The position numbers and the translations under genes are program-made. A model generated the notes under the pieces. The model had not been told where the DNA came from, ran no database searches, and worked only from the letters and a program-made list of their open reading frames with translations. DNA of 64,000 bases from Topomyia yanbarensis. Taxonomy: Eukaryota > Arthropoda > Insecta > Diptera > Culicidae. Of the stretch, positions 23,801 through 34,597 are shown piece by piece (position 1 is the first letter of the stretch; each line of letters starts with the position of its first letter). The DNA lies in assembly GCF_030247195.1 (NCBI RefSeq), contig NC_080671.1, forward strand, positions 412,558,044-412,622,043, given 5' to 3'.

Positions 23801-24854
23801 CTTTTCATTTTTGCGATTTAAATTGATATACAATATTTGGGACATATAAAAAACGTGGGTGATTCTCTTTTTTTTTGCTTCTTCATAGACCGTTTTCGAT
23901 AAAGGCACTTACTTAGCTGTTTAAGTCGCACTATTGCATTTTTAGTTCGTTTCTCTAGAAGCTAGTCGACCAACTTGTCATCAACAAAAACCTTGCATGA
24001 ATAGTTGACACAGATACTCATTGTTATGTGGTAGCTTTTGAACTATTTACGCTATTGCTTTGATGGGTAAAGGCAAGTTTTCATTTGTTGCTATAACCTT
24101 CTTCAGCTTTGCGAAGTCTATCCTCTCTCAAGCTCGTGTACGTCCATGTTGTGTTCGTTGGAGCAGTTTTGGGTTTCACTCTTGGGTGTTTTCTGTTGCT
24201 CTTTGCGTTTCTGAGTCATGGTTTAATCAACTTCATTTGTTACTTAGGTTGCAGGTTTTTGCTTTGGAAATAATTAATATAGCAGTTTTGCACTCGAAAG
24301 TCAGGTAGGTAGAAATATGTTGGACTAGAGCGCTCTTGCTAGCATAACTGCGTTGAGATTACCGGAGAAAAAACAAACGTCAGGTATACGTAACTGATTC
24401 CACTTTTCCGTATTTCGACTTGGTCATTCTATTGCGCGGTGCTAAATCGTGTAATCGTGATTTGTTGGTCTTCCGAATAATACGTTCTCATATTTAACGT
24501 CGTGTTGAATATTGTTTTTCTCCCTGAAGCCATCAGCCTTGGCTCAACTATTGGAAGTTGTCAGAATCATATTTACGCGTATGATGGAGTTGGACATGGA
24601 TCACTTTCGTAAGCTGCAGTTCCATTTTATTAGGAGCAATCAAAGTTTGAATGAAACAATCTCAAAATTTTAAGATAATTCGATGATAAATCAATGTTTA
24701 GCACTGGAGCTTCCATTTACGCACCAAACCGGGGATTCGTAAATTGAATTAGTTTGTAAAAAAAAGTATTCGTTATTTGGGATTAAGTTCGTAAAAGAAG
24801 AGTTCGTTATTTTGGATTGAATTCGTAAAAAAGTAACAAGATAGGTATTTTTAA
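20857..24854. other. Largely unique non-coding sequence
   Basis: I found no supported gene or mobile element. The part from about 22,050 to 23,750 is less AT-rich than its surroundings and contains several overlapping short open frames, none with a recognisable domain or clear splice sites. A (CAC)n run of about seven units lies at 23,410-23,432. This kind of sequence could be regulatory, but nothing in it proves that. Confidence 0.4.
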
Positions 24855-25345
24855 ATTAATAATTGGAACCTTTTTGAAATCCAAGATGACGATTTCCGGT
24901 TGACCAATATTCTCCATAACCCTAACAATATGGGTAGTTTTTAGAACGGGCCTAACAAGTAGATGATGAAAATGGATGTTTGGATCGTTTTTGAAATCCA
25001 AGATGGCGACTTCGACCCATTCAAATGAGCATTTTTCAAACGGGATTGACAAGTAGATGATGAAAATGAATAATTGGAACCTTTTTAAAATTCAAGATGG
25101 CGGCTTCCATTGCTGAACTATTCTATATAACTTTTCTATACTCCGGCAATATCGGTATTATTAGAACGAGCTTATCAAGAATATGGCGACTTACGGTCGA
25201 TCAATATTTCCTGTAACCTAAACAAGATGGGTATTTTTAGAGCAGGCTTGACCAGTAGATATTGAAAATGAATGTTTGGAACTTTTTTGAAATCCAAGAT
25301 GGCGACTTACGGTTGAGCAATATTCTTGATAACCCTAATAATCAT
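24855..25345. repeat. Degenerate tandem array with GAAATCCAAGATGGCGACTT
   Basis: About four to five units of roughly 100-130 bp follow in the same direction. Each contains GAAATCCAAGATGGCGAC, TTCCGGTTGA or similar, a CCCTAACAATATGGGTA stretch and TAGATGATGAAAATGAAT. The same satellite occurs on the opposite strand at 26,150-26,870 and 42,330-42,665. The short minus-strand frame across it is an artefact of the repeat. Confidence 0.75.
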
Positions 25346-25577
25346 ATCATAGCTAATCACTGTATATGATTCTTGTTTGGGTGAAAACATATACTTTCAA
25401 GACGCTCACCACTTTCGTACGAAATGAGCGCACGGAGCTAATCGGACCGCTAATTCCATCAACCACCGTTCAGTTGCTTGCGTAAGCGCACACGATTGTC
25501 ACGCCACAGGAAAGAAAATACATAATGCGCACGTTGTCACTACCCAGATTAATTAATTTTCAACACAATTTATTTTT

Positions 25578-25905
25578 TTTTGTTGGTTATTTTCGGCAAA
25601 TTTAAGTCTAAGTGCCGAAAATTTGAGCCACCCTCCCTTAACTTTTAATCCAGTTTCACCAGTATGTTTAAACCTGGCTTAAGCGCTACTTGCTTAGCGA
25701 AGAAATCGGCCCTAAGTGAAACGAAAGCAATGAAATTGAAAGACGGATAGTTATTCTAGAGCGAATCAGTTATAAACTACGACTAGGTAGGCTCATATGG
25801 ACATGATCAAAAGGAAATGTGAAAAATTCTTTGGCAGGAATTGGACTTTCCACCAAAGTCTACCGCATGATAGAATATAACTCATCATCATGTCAGCCGA
25901 CTCGG
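25578..25905. mobile_element. Longer copy of the 43.24-kb MITE family
   Basis: It begins with GTTGGTTATTTTCGGCAAAT, as in the element at 43,240, and later contains AAACGAAAGCAATGAAATTG and GAAAGACGGATAG. After that it shares a further ~100 bp (CTCATATGGACATGATCAAA region) with the copy at 13,560-13,779. No clean duplication was seen at the ends, so the limits are approximate. Confidence 0.55.
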
Positions 25906-26149
25906 CGGTAATACATAATGATGAGTAAAAAAATAAAAAAATAAATTATCACTACATTGTAAAAAGATAGAAAAATGTAGACTTTGGTAAATCGTCGCCT
26001 AGTGCTGCCATGGAGCGATGCAGATAAATTTTTATGACCCCAAAATGTAGCTGAGGTTTCAAACTAACAATTAGGACCTTTGACCGATAAATTCCTAAAC
26101 CTAACAGCGCGATTTGCTTAGGTAGATCCGAATAGCACTGGATTCCCTT

Positions 26150-26870
26150 ATCTACTCTATAATTATCCTATTCCGAAAATTTCTGTATTGTTTAGGTAGC
26201 AGAGAATTTAAACCGGAATTCGCCTTTCGAATTCCTGGACTTCAAAATGAGCTCAGACAACGATTTCCATCAACCCTATTCCGAAAATACCCATATTGTT
26301 GAGGTTGTAGAGAATTTATCTAAACTAGTACTCCAAAACCAAAACGGCTTCGAGCAACGATTTTCGTCATATACTCGTTAACCTCATTCCGAAAAAAACC
26401 TGTATTGTTGAGGGTATAGAGAAATTATTTAAACCGAAATTACAAAATGGGTCAAAACATCGATTTCTATCATACACAGCAAAAAAAATCTTGTAACTTT
26501 ACGTCTTGCCAGATGCACATAAAAGGAGCGTCCCAATTCACATAAATTTACATTTGATTACATGTAAAAATGTGACTTGTACGGCTTTTCCTAGGTCAAT
26601 CAGTCTGAGTTTTACATCAAAAGAGCGACAATATTTAATTTTACATATCATACATCTAAAATCCTATTATCATACAGAAAAAATACGTCACTACGTTGTT
26701 TACGTCAAATGTAATTTTCATTTTTTCTAAGAGTGTACACTCCTCAACCCCATTCCTAAAGTACTCATATTGTTGAAGTTGTAGAGAAATTATCTAAACC
26801 GGAAGTCGCCATCTTGGATTTCCAAATGGTGCAAGACAGCGATTTACGGCATGTATTCGCCAATCCCATT
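26150..26870. repeat. Tandem array, reverse orientation of the 24.9-kb satellite
   Basis: Four to five units contain CCCTATTCCGAAAATACCC, ATATTGTTGAGGTTGTAGAG, TATCTAAACCGGAAGTCGCC and a GACAGCGATTTACGGCATG-like stretch. These are the reverse complement of the array at 24,855-25,345 in part of their length. One unit is split by the short element at 26,475-26,735. Confidence 0.72.
26475..26735. mobile_element. MITE of 261 bp inserted in the satellite, TA duplication
   Basis: The array word CATACACTCCTCAACCCC is interrupted after CATA: TA stands at 26,473-26,474 and again at 26,736-26,737. The insert starts CACAGCAAAAAAAATC and ends ATTTTTTCTAAGAGTG; the ends are imperfect inverted repeats (CACTCTTAGAAAAAAT on the other strand). 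TA duplication and lack of coding capacity point to a non-autonomous Tc1/mariner-type element. Confidence 0.72.
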
Positions 26871-28309
26871 ACGCGAAAGCCCAACTTTCATTAGTAACAG
26901 TTAGCTAAGAATATGTTAAGTTGTATAAAACTTCATGCTGCTCCGTGCGCACTCAAATTTTTTTTACCAAATTGGGTCGTAAAAAAAGAACTCGCTGTTT
27001 CGAATTTAGTTCGTATAAAAATTTACGTAGATCGAATATTTCGTAAAAAACGCTTTTAATCCACCTAACAGTGTGATGAGACATTTCTTATAACTCTTAT
27101 CACTCTCTTCGGATATTATATCGTTTGAGAACATTTAGAACTTGATGCTTCGCGATGTTTTTGATAACACATACTACATGGGATAGTGACAGGACTCAGA
27201 GAATCGCTCACATCAGCATAGGACAACATCAGTGCTAGAAATCTCAAACCAAATCAATGGAAAAGCGAAAAAATGGTCCATAAAATAGACATACAAACAA
27301 ATTATTGCTAATGCTCTGTTAATAAAATATCTAAATTCCTCAATCAATGCATTGGGTGGGAAAACTGAATTTTCCTAAAGGGGTTATGTATATTGTACTG
27401 AGCCAAAAAATCGATTTTTTTTTTTAATCGAAATAAAGTTTATACTTTACTCAAATTTCCAACGCGACTGAGACCTAAAAATCAACGCTTTTTCTGGAAA
27501 AAAGCGATACTAGCAGTGACACCATTCAAAGAAAATCAACAGTGAATATTTCCAGACTTGGTTTTATTTCCTATTTAAGAACTATTGTGTTTTTTACATC
27601 CTAGATTGCATGATTCAGTGATCGAAACCCAAAACTTCATGAGGTATTCGAAATAATTAAATTAAAATTTGTGTTTGTCATTGAAATTGATAAAATGATA
27701 GTATCGCCCCTTTGACGATTGTTTACTTTTTCGGTCCCACCCATCAGCATTGAAGTATCGCCCTTGCGTTTTTTTACAATACCAATTTTACAATTGGTTT
27801 GGTGAAAATCGATCTTACTGTCCGAACGGCATAATTCCGAAACCGCAATTTTTGAAGTTTTAAAATTATGCAGAATTAATTTTTCAGAAAATAGTAACAG
27901 AGTTCGTGTTTTTAGCGAATTTGTTGACACTTTATTGTAGTCATGAATATTAACCTGAGAAAATTCACCATAAATACTTCTTGGACGATATACCGTCAAA
28001 ATTATTTTATCAAATGATGCGCTGTTTAACGTTTGTAAAACTCATCGAAGATACTAAACTTCCGAAATTGGCGGTTTCAAAATGATGTTATCTTGACCTT
28101 AAATTACTGTTTTTGAACATTTGACCTATACATATAATTGGTCATACAACAAAAATCAAATTCCCATCAAATCGATCAGGACCTGCTAGAGTCGAATGGA
28201 AATCGTCATTTCTCATAAATTTCTCTCTACATTCGGAAAGTGTTATCCTCGATATTAATCATATTACGTTTTCGTCTCAACTCGACGCATTCCCAAAATA
28301 AAAACCTGT
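26871..28309. repeat. Dispersed culicine repeat family (copy 1, first part)
   Basis: No gene. From about 27,640 to 28,300 the sequence matches, in the same direction, 42,880-43,237 and 44,870-45,230 (for example GATGCGCTGTTTAACG, GATACTAAACTTCCGAAATT, CTCAACTCGACGCATT). A 120-codon minus-strand frame at 27,999-27,637 lies inside this repeat. It has no domain and is not open in the other copies I compared, so I treat it as chance. Confidence 0.6.
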
Positions 28310-28700
28310 TTTAATCCACCTAGTGGTGCAATTGTGCTTTTCTCATTTGTTCAGACTACGATTCCATGGCGGGTTATGTTCAATACAATGGTGGAAATGA
28401 ATATTACATGTTCAGTACGATTTGCATATACGTACAATGGATCGACAGCCACGATCTTGAGATACTATGTGATACTGAAACATCGCTTGACCGCCGCTGG
28501 TTTCAAGCGATGTTTCAGTATCACATAGTAAGATCCGGGAAGTACGGGTCCTGCCGAAAATTTTCAACTTGTTAAGAAATTTTAAACTAATTTTAATTTT
28601 AAAGTAGCAACCACTCACTGCATACTCCCTTCGGGCCGGTATGATTGACGATGTTTAGAGTGATTGCATAACCTTTCTATATGAGAAAGGCAAAAATGTA
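28310..28700. repeat. AATCCACCTAGTGGTG...GAGAAAGGCAAAAA dispersed repeat
   Basis: The block starts TTTTAATCCACCTAGTGGTG and ends CTTTCTATATGAGAAAGGCA, a repeat that I recall as very common in Aedes genomes. Its interior holds the perfect hairpin listed next. Another copy of the start (TTTTAATCCACCTAACAGTG) lies at about 27,055. Confidence 0.6.
28463..28530. repeat. Perfect 28-bp hairpin, 12-nt loop
   Basis: The left stem at 28,463-28,490 begins TACTATGTGATACTGAAAC and is the exact reverse complement of 28,503-28,530. The loop is CCGCCGCTGGTT. The perfect match inside an otherwise diverged repeat indicates a recent origin, either as a snap-back copy or as an inserted palindromic element. Confidence 0.88.
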
Positions 28701-28819
28701 CCAAAGTCCAAAAAAATCAATTTTTGTCAAACATTATTTTTTTCGAGTTTACATCAAATCTCGATGTTTCATGCGTTATAAAGTCATTTGGCATCAAAAA
28801 TACAAATTTGATTTTGAAA

Positions 28820-29140
28820 ATTTTTCATTTCAGTTTATATGGGAATTTGCTGTGTGATTGCACTCTTCAACTCGTAACTCCGGAACCGGAAGTCCAATCA
28901 ATAAAAAAAATCAATTGCAGCCGATGGGAAGGTTGTACCTTTCATTTGAGACTAACTTTGTGCAAATCGATCCAGCCATCTCTGATTAATAGAGGTCACA
29001 TTTTTTTTCCACATACACCCACATACATACACACACAGACATTTTCCGATCTCGACGAACTGAGTCGATTGGCATATGACACTCGGCCCTCCCGGTCGGG
29101 ATTAGATTGACGAATTTTAGGGTGAATGAGAAAGGCAAAA
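28820..29140. repeat. Dispersed repeat ending in (CA)n and CGACGAACTGAGTCGATTGG
   Basis: This block carries GGGAATTTGCTGTGTGATTG, the phrase AACTCCGGAACCGGAAGTCC, CTTTCATTTGAGACTAAC, then CA-rich sequence (ACATACACACACAGAC) and CTCGACGAACTGAGTCGATT. A related start is at 63,140-63,240 and a related end at 30,195-30,300. It is a typical culicine non-coding repeat. Confidence 0.6.
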
Positions 29141-29149
29141 ACATTTTTA

Positions 29150-30389
29150 GCAAATGTTGAAAGTTATGCATTTTTTTGGTGCGCAGTTCTATGTTTCATA
29201 GACATTAAATCAATTTTAACTTCGCTTCCAATTAAATAAAGACCCTTATTACAGTACATCTCTACAAAAACGAGCTCAATTTGAAAAGAAATCTGAGGAT
29301 TATGGTGTATGGTGTTAAACCCCAAAACCTTCTCTTGGCAACGCCGTTGCTTGGAGTTATTTATTTCGCTTTTCATTTTCCGATATGTTTCAGATCGATC
29401 CGATGGTCATGAGTTAGAAAAATTGCAGTCAGAAGGTTCGCACAAATGAACATTTTTGCACTGATAAGTTATCAAGTTCCGTCCAGACAACTTGGAAGTG
29501 TTCGGTGATTATTTCTAGCGGTTGTAGATAGTAAAATGAAATACAAAATTCGTTTTATCGAAATAATGTTTGGCTTATTGCAATGGATTATTACTATATT
29601 GAACAATAAATAGGCGACAAAGAGTAATCCATAAACAACAAGCCATAACTTTTAAAGTATTCAAAATAGATCTTTGAAGTCTTCAGTAAAGTTATTCGCA
29701 AAAGTAAGAGCTACAAATTTGCTGAAGACATCAGAGCGCAATACCAAAAGAAAGGGCATATTGCCTCCATTAAATTCACCGAAGATACTATTGACCTAAA
29801 ATAAGCCGTTTTGGCGTTAAAAATAGATGACATGTTTTTGGTCATATTTCTGACAATGGGAAATGATACAAATCTTTCGTCCGCATTTAATGTTAAATAT
29901 CTCTTTTGATAATAGTCCGATTTCAACAATCTATAGCTTGTTCGAAAGGTATTCGTTGAAACTGTCTAAAAATATATAAATTGTTAATCTATGTTGTCAA
30001 TTTCGGCAGATAATTCAAAAAAACTGCAAAAAGCGCCATTTTTACGCATTCAAACATTCATATCTTGAAAACTAAACATCAGAATCAAAAACAAATTAAT
30101 AGCGTTCATACTGTTTTTTAGTTCTTTCATTTAAAAGTGGTTTGGATAAGATCGGTTCAGCCATTGCTGAGAAACACGAATGAGAATTTGTCCGTTACAT
30201 ACACACACACACACAGACACACACACAGATATTGTCCCAAATCGTCGAGCTGAGTCGATTGGTATACAAGACTCGGCTCTCCGGGCCTCGGAAAAAATCT
30301 TGAAAGTTTGAGTGAATTCTATACATTTCTATTATAGGAAATGTAAAAAAGAGTTCGTAAATGGAGGTTTCAGTGTACCTTCGAGCTTC
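29150..30389. repeat. Dispersed repeat family (copy 1, second part)
   Basis: The stretch matches 45,230-46,127 in parts on the same strand (TTCTATGTTTCATAGACATT, CCAGAAGGTTCGCGCAAA region) and in parts on the opposite strand (the 29,880-30,110 segment equals the reverse complement of 45,960-46,127). It ends with a (CA)n run at 30,198-30,229, GTCGAGCTGAGTCGATTGG and AAAATCTTGAAAGTTTGAG, also found at 47,520. No gene. Confidence 0.6.
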
Positions 30390-30394
30390 CAATG

Positions 30395-31295
30395 CACAGT
30401 GGTCCAGATCGCTAATTTAGGAGGAATTTTTACTTTCTGACAAACCTGTATAATTTAGCCGTATCATGTCTTAGGATGAATTTGTGTACTTTAGAAGATG
30501 CTTTTTTTTATTGGAATAGTTATTAGGGTGGTTCTAATTTATCTAAAATACGAAAATAAACTTTTTACTGATGAAAGATAGAGCTCCACAGTCTTCCACA
30601 AAGTTGTAAAGTAACTTATTTTGAATAAATTTGTTGAACATATTAAAGCTCTATCTCTTTTAGTTTTTGTTATACAAGAAATTTAAAAAAAAAGATTAGG
30701 GTGTTCCTGAAAAAAACGTTTTTTTAGTATAACTTTCGTATCTTTTACTTTTTGTTAACACAACCTTTGAACAGCTTATTGAAAACTTCAAGCCGAGTAT
30801 TTTTCTCCAAGACACCGAAGGTCTAACTTTTTTCTTTAAAAAGTTATGGACACTTTTCGTTAAAAAAATAGTCTATTTCAAGGCTCAATATCGCTGATGC
30901 GGGCACCTAAAATTGAATTCTGTTTCCACCACATGAAAGACCATACTTATTAGTATATTTGAGCAAAAATTGGCGAATATGATATTTTTTTAAAATTTGC
31001 AATTTAGATTTAAAGTTTGTAGTTTTGCAGGTTCAACGCATTAAAGCATTTACACACATATCGTTGTATTATGAAAAAAGCCACTTTCAAATATCATTCT
31101 CTCATCGCAGCAAGCTTTGCATAAGTGAAACGACTGTCAAAAAAGGTTTCTGATTTTATTCGTTTTAAATAAAACTAGTAAATATGGATATTAGTCGAAG
31201 AGAGTTGGCGAATTTGCTTATTGCTGGTAAAAAGACAGATGAACTGCTTAAGTTCATTACAAGTAGTAATCCAAATGTAAAATTGAGACTTGTTA
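30395..31295 (+). repeat. Left inverted arm of the Transib element (901 bp)
   Basis: This arm is the inverted copy of 33,693-34,592. It includes everything upstream of the transposase start codon plus the first 37-42 codons. It therefore carries a second copy of the presumed promoter, pointing into the 3' end of the transposase gene from the opposite side. Confidence 0.92.
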
Positions 31296-31348
31296 ATGTT
31301 CGAAAGAAATTTTATATTTTGTTAAAACAACCTTTGAACAGCTTTTAG
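31184..31348 (+). pseudogene. Duplicated N-terminus of the Transib transposase, 54 codons
   Basis: Starting at the ATG at 31,184 the plus strand reads MDISRRELANLLIAGKKTD and stays identical to the real N-terminus through LKLRLV-type residues near codon 37 (31,294). It then diverges, runs into non-coding sequence and stops at TAG 31,346-31,348. It exists because the inverted arm extends into the coding region. The product, if made, would be a truncated N-terminal peptide without the catalytic core. It is transcribed, if at all, toward and antisense to the main gene. Confidence 0.85.
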
Positions 31349-31600
31349 AAAACTTCAATCCACGTTTTTTCATAACTCTGAAAGTCTAACATTATACTTT
31401 CAAAAGTTATGGAAACTTTTCGCTCATAAATAGCCCTTTTTCAAATGTCATTATCTCTGATTGGGGCAAATAAAAGTAAGTTCGGATTGAACCATAGAAA
31501 AGAACATACTTTTAAGTATATTTGAGCAAAAATTGGAAAATATTATTTTTTTTAAGCATGTAATTTTAAATTTACTAACCAAAGTTTTAAATTTTATCGC
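31315..31600. repeat. Diverged direct copy of the arm's subterminal part
   Basis: The stretch starting GTTAAAACAACCTTTGAACA aligns in the same direction with 30,755-31,025 (GTTAACACAACCTTTGAACA), then with GGTCTAAC/AGTCTAAC, AAAGTTATGGACACTTTTCG and TATATTTGAGCAAAAATTGG. Identity is visibly much lower than between the two arms. I read it as the element's original left subterminal region, now displaced inward by a fresh copy of the right end. Confidence 0.75.
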
Positions 31601-31747
31601 ATAGCGACATAAAAGAAATTGCCTAAAGCCTTTGTATTTCCTTTTCTGTTTTGCTTACATATCAACAATACAGAATGTGTTCATTAAAAATAATTTGGCT
31701 ATGACAACAATTTATGATTTATATAAGGAGAATTTATTCAATGCCAA

Positions 31748-33804
31748 TTAATTCAAAAGTAGATGCATTGCATTTTCAGGTATATCCAGCGGTGCTCGTT
31801 GAATTCGACGTTTACATTTAAGAGAAATTATAGGATCTGATGAAACAAGAAGTCTCTTGAAAACGTCATCAAGATTGACGAGTCGATTGAATTTGCGTGC
31901 GTGGAATTCTCGCAATCTGCGAATACTTTTATTCCTGGTTTCTTGAACTTCTTCACTGCACATACCTACTGGCAGCATGTTATGTTGAATAATGCTTCCT
32001 CCATGGACCAGGAGTTTATGCACGGTTGGTGAGAGAGCGTACCAACCATACAGGCGTACATAAAGCAATCGTGTATCTTCGGCGTAACTCCGGTAAGCAT
32101 CCGCGTTAATTCCCAATTTGCTGTTGATGATTGTTAATAGCACATACATACGTTCTAGCAACATTTCGTCCAACCCGGTTTCTTCTGCAACGACATCTCG
32201 GTTTCTGAAAAATTTTCGAGCTGTGTTACCATCGTTAGAATTTCCGCCACCTGGCAAAGGTTCGCTAATACGAAGACCTAAACGGTCACGTAACGCTTGT
32301 CGAATTTTTATTTGACGTTCCTTAAGCTCGCTGGTATTTTTGCCTACGCGCCAACGCGGTTTTGCTAGAGCTAAACGGTAAGCAATATTCAATAGTAACT
32401 CCATTGCTCGTATTAATGCATGTAAAGGTGAAAAAACATATAAACTATCCGGTGGATCGCTGGCTTCCAGTAAAGGATCATTCAATCGCTTTCCGGAGCG
32501 TTTGCATATATAACACGCTTGAGACGGTGTGCCTGTTACGTCATTCACTACCTTCGTATCAACCATAGAAAATATGAAGCTTGAACTAATCGGAATCTTG
32601 CGCATATTAACATTTACTATAGTCGGGACTAATTCATCGATTTGCTTGTTCATCGCGGCAACTTCATCCTTTGTTAGTTCAGGATTTTCCTTCTTGAAAA
32701 TTAATTTTACTGGTCGGCACAGGGATACTGAAGATGGAAAATCATTATTCCAAAGAATGCAATCTCTTGACTCATCTTTCCGGCGACTAACTACACGTAA
32801 AGGTACTATAGATAGAGCAAATATATGCGAATCGTTATACTCGAATAGTTCTCCATTTTCATCTTCGTCAATGCACATTTGCTTGTATCTATGTTCAAGT
32901 GGAAAAGAGACTGTCAGTCAAAGTTTAGAAGAAAAATAATGTTGCCTACCGGGAATGGTTGCTGCTTCCATCGCAGCCCCACTTAAAGATAACAAACGTA
33001 TTATCCTCAGGATTCAGTGGTAGAACTCCAATATTCAGAAACGAGATGAGTCGTTCCACGGTATGGTTAACAAGAGCTTGAAGGGGAACATACGCACAAG
33101 AAGGCTGAACAGAAATTCCTGAAAAAAATTGTTGATTCAGGGACGAATCTTTGAGAATAGTACATACCGATCGGATAGCATAGTTTCTTTTCTTCTACTA
33201 TTTTATTATACGCGGGATAAATGTCCAAACCCTTCTGCATAACTGAGCTGCGTATGTTTTGGTACTGCGCCTTAGAAAAATCATTTTCACAAATAAATCT
33301 AAGTGCCTCCTCCGCAGTAAACGCTTCTGCAATCGGGACAGCCATAGATCCTAAATTCTCTACGGTAGATCTGACGGGACTTTTCGACAATCGTTCGATT
33401 TGTCTGCCAACTAAACGGAAACCAGTAGAATTAGCGTTGACGGCTGACGCTAAACCAAGTTCTTCCGTGGAATACTTATCGCGCAACTTTCCTAATCTTT
33501 TTATATTGGCTCTGCGACATATTTCGGAAAATGGTTTCCTCTTTCGGCCTTTACCTTTACCTTCGACTTCGAATCTTAGCTTTCCTTCAAGCCACACAAA
33601 ATTTTCCAGCTCAAACCGAATTTGCGTGCGCTTACTCCGAATCCACAACCTTCTAAATTCCAACATGAAGATTTTTATTTTCTTCCGAGCACTAACAAGT
33701 CTCAATTTTACATTTGGATTACTACTTGTAATGAACTTAAGCAGTTCATCTGTCTTTTTACCAGCAATAAGCAAATTCGCCAACTCTCTTCGACTAATAT
33801 CCAT
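31748..33804 (-). CDS. Transib transposase, three exons, 648 residues
   Basis: The RAG1-related DDE transposase would cut at the CACAGTG ends and join them to target DNA in the nucleus. Exon 1 runs 33,804-33,168, exon 2 33,118-32,950, exon 3 32,888-31,748. Both introns (50 and 61 bp) have GT and AG ends and T-rich 3' ends. The joined frame has no stop before TAA at 31,748-31,750, and AATAAA follows at 31,738-31,733 on the minus strand. The proposed catalytic residues are D262 in KWGCDGSSNHS, D379 in SMVDTKVVND and E585 in VQETRNKSIRR. The zinc ligands are C394 and C397 in CYIC and H559 and H564 in VHKLLVHG, spaced as in RAG1. The length fits Transib transposases. The first ~37 codons are duplicated in the left arm. 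Without splicing the two larger open frames look like separate genes of 245 and 376 codons; they are not. Confidence 0.92.
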
Positions 33805-34592
33805 ATTTACTAGTTTTATTTAAAACGAATAAAATCAGAAACCTTTTTTGACAGTCGTTTCACTTATGCAAAGCTTGCTGCGATGAGAGAATGATATTTG
33901 AAAGTGGCTTTTTTCATAATACAACGATATGTGTGTAAATGCTTTAATGCGTTGAACCTGCAAAACTACAAACTTTAAATCTAAATTGCAAATTTAAAAA
34001 AAATATCGTATTCGCCAATTTTTGCTCAAATATACTAATAAGTATGGTCTTTCATGTGGTGGAAACAGAATTCAATTTTAGGTGCCCGCATCAGCGATAT
34101 TGAGCCTTGAAATAGGCTATTTTTTTAACGAAAAGTGTCCATAACTTTTTAAAGAAAAAAGTTAGACCTTCGGTGTCTTGGAGAAAAATACTCGGCTTGA
34201 AGTTTTCAATAAGCTGTTCAAAGGTTGTGTTAACAAAAAGTAAAAGATACGAAAGTTATACTAAAAAAACGTTTTTTTCAGGAACACCCTAATCTTTTTT
34301 TTAAATTTCTTGTATAACAAAAACTAAAAGAGATAGAGCTTTAATATGTTCAACAAATTTATTCAAAATAAGTTACTTTACAACTTTGTGGAAGACTGTG
34401 GAGCTCTATCTTTCATCAGTAAAAAGTTTATTTTCGTATTTTAGATAAATTAGAACCACCCTAATAACTATTCCAATAAAAAGAAGCATCTTCTAAAGTA
34501 CACAAATTCATCCTAAGACATGATACGGCTAAATTATACAGGTTTGTCAGAAAGTAAAAATTCCTCCTAAATTAGCGATCTGGACCACTGTG
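33693..34592 (-). repeat. Right inverted arm of the Transib element (900 bp)
   Basis: This is the arm from which the transposase is transcribed. It contains the terminus, the presumed promoter and codons 1-37. The match with the left arm is close to perfect until the codons after RLV, where the two diverge (33,693 against 31,295). Confidence 0.92.
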
Positions 34593-34597
34593 CAATG

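Larger units (their letters stand above)
30395..34592 (-). mobile_element. Transib: Transib element, apparently intact and autonomous
   Basis: The ends are CACAGTGGTCCAGATCG at 30,395 and its reverse complement ending at 34,592. CACAGTG is also the heptamer of vertebrate V(D)J recombination signals. A perfect 5-bp target duplication CAATG flanks it (30,390-30,394 and 34,593-34,597), as is typical of Transib. The 4198-bp element encodes a complete spliced transposase on the minus strand. Its inverted arms are about 900 bp long and nearly identical; I noticed only a handful of differences. The arms reach into the coding sequence, which is unusual. Matching ends, open frame, plausible introns and an AATAAA after the stop suggest a recent and possibly still active insertion; activity itself is inference. 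Confidence 0.93.

Noticed and set aside
24855..26870. A CRISPR-like regular repeat array
   Set aside because: The units are long, diverged and contiguous without constant-length spacers, and the sequence is clearly eukaryotic.
27637..27999. 120-codon minus-strand protein
   Set aside because: It lies in a dispersed repeat, has no domain, and the frame is not kept in the related copies at 42.9 and 44.9 kb.
31748..33804. A host RAG1-like gene instead of a transposon gene
   Set aside because: The reading frame lies inside a unit with CACAGTG inverted termini and a perfect 5-bp duplication, so it belongs to a mobile Transib element.
33221..33823. 200-codon plus-strand open frame
   Set aside because: It is the antisense shadow of Transib transposase exon 1 and has no motif of its own. 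The same holds for the plus-strand frames at 32,118-32,939.
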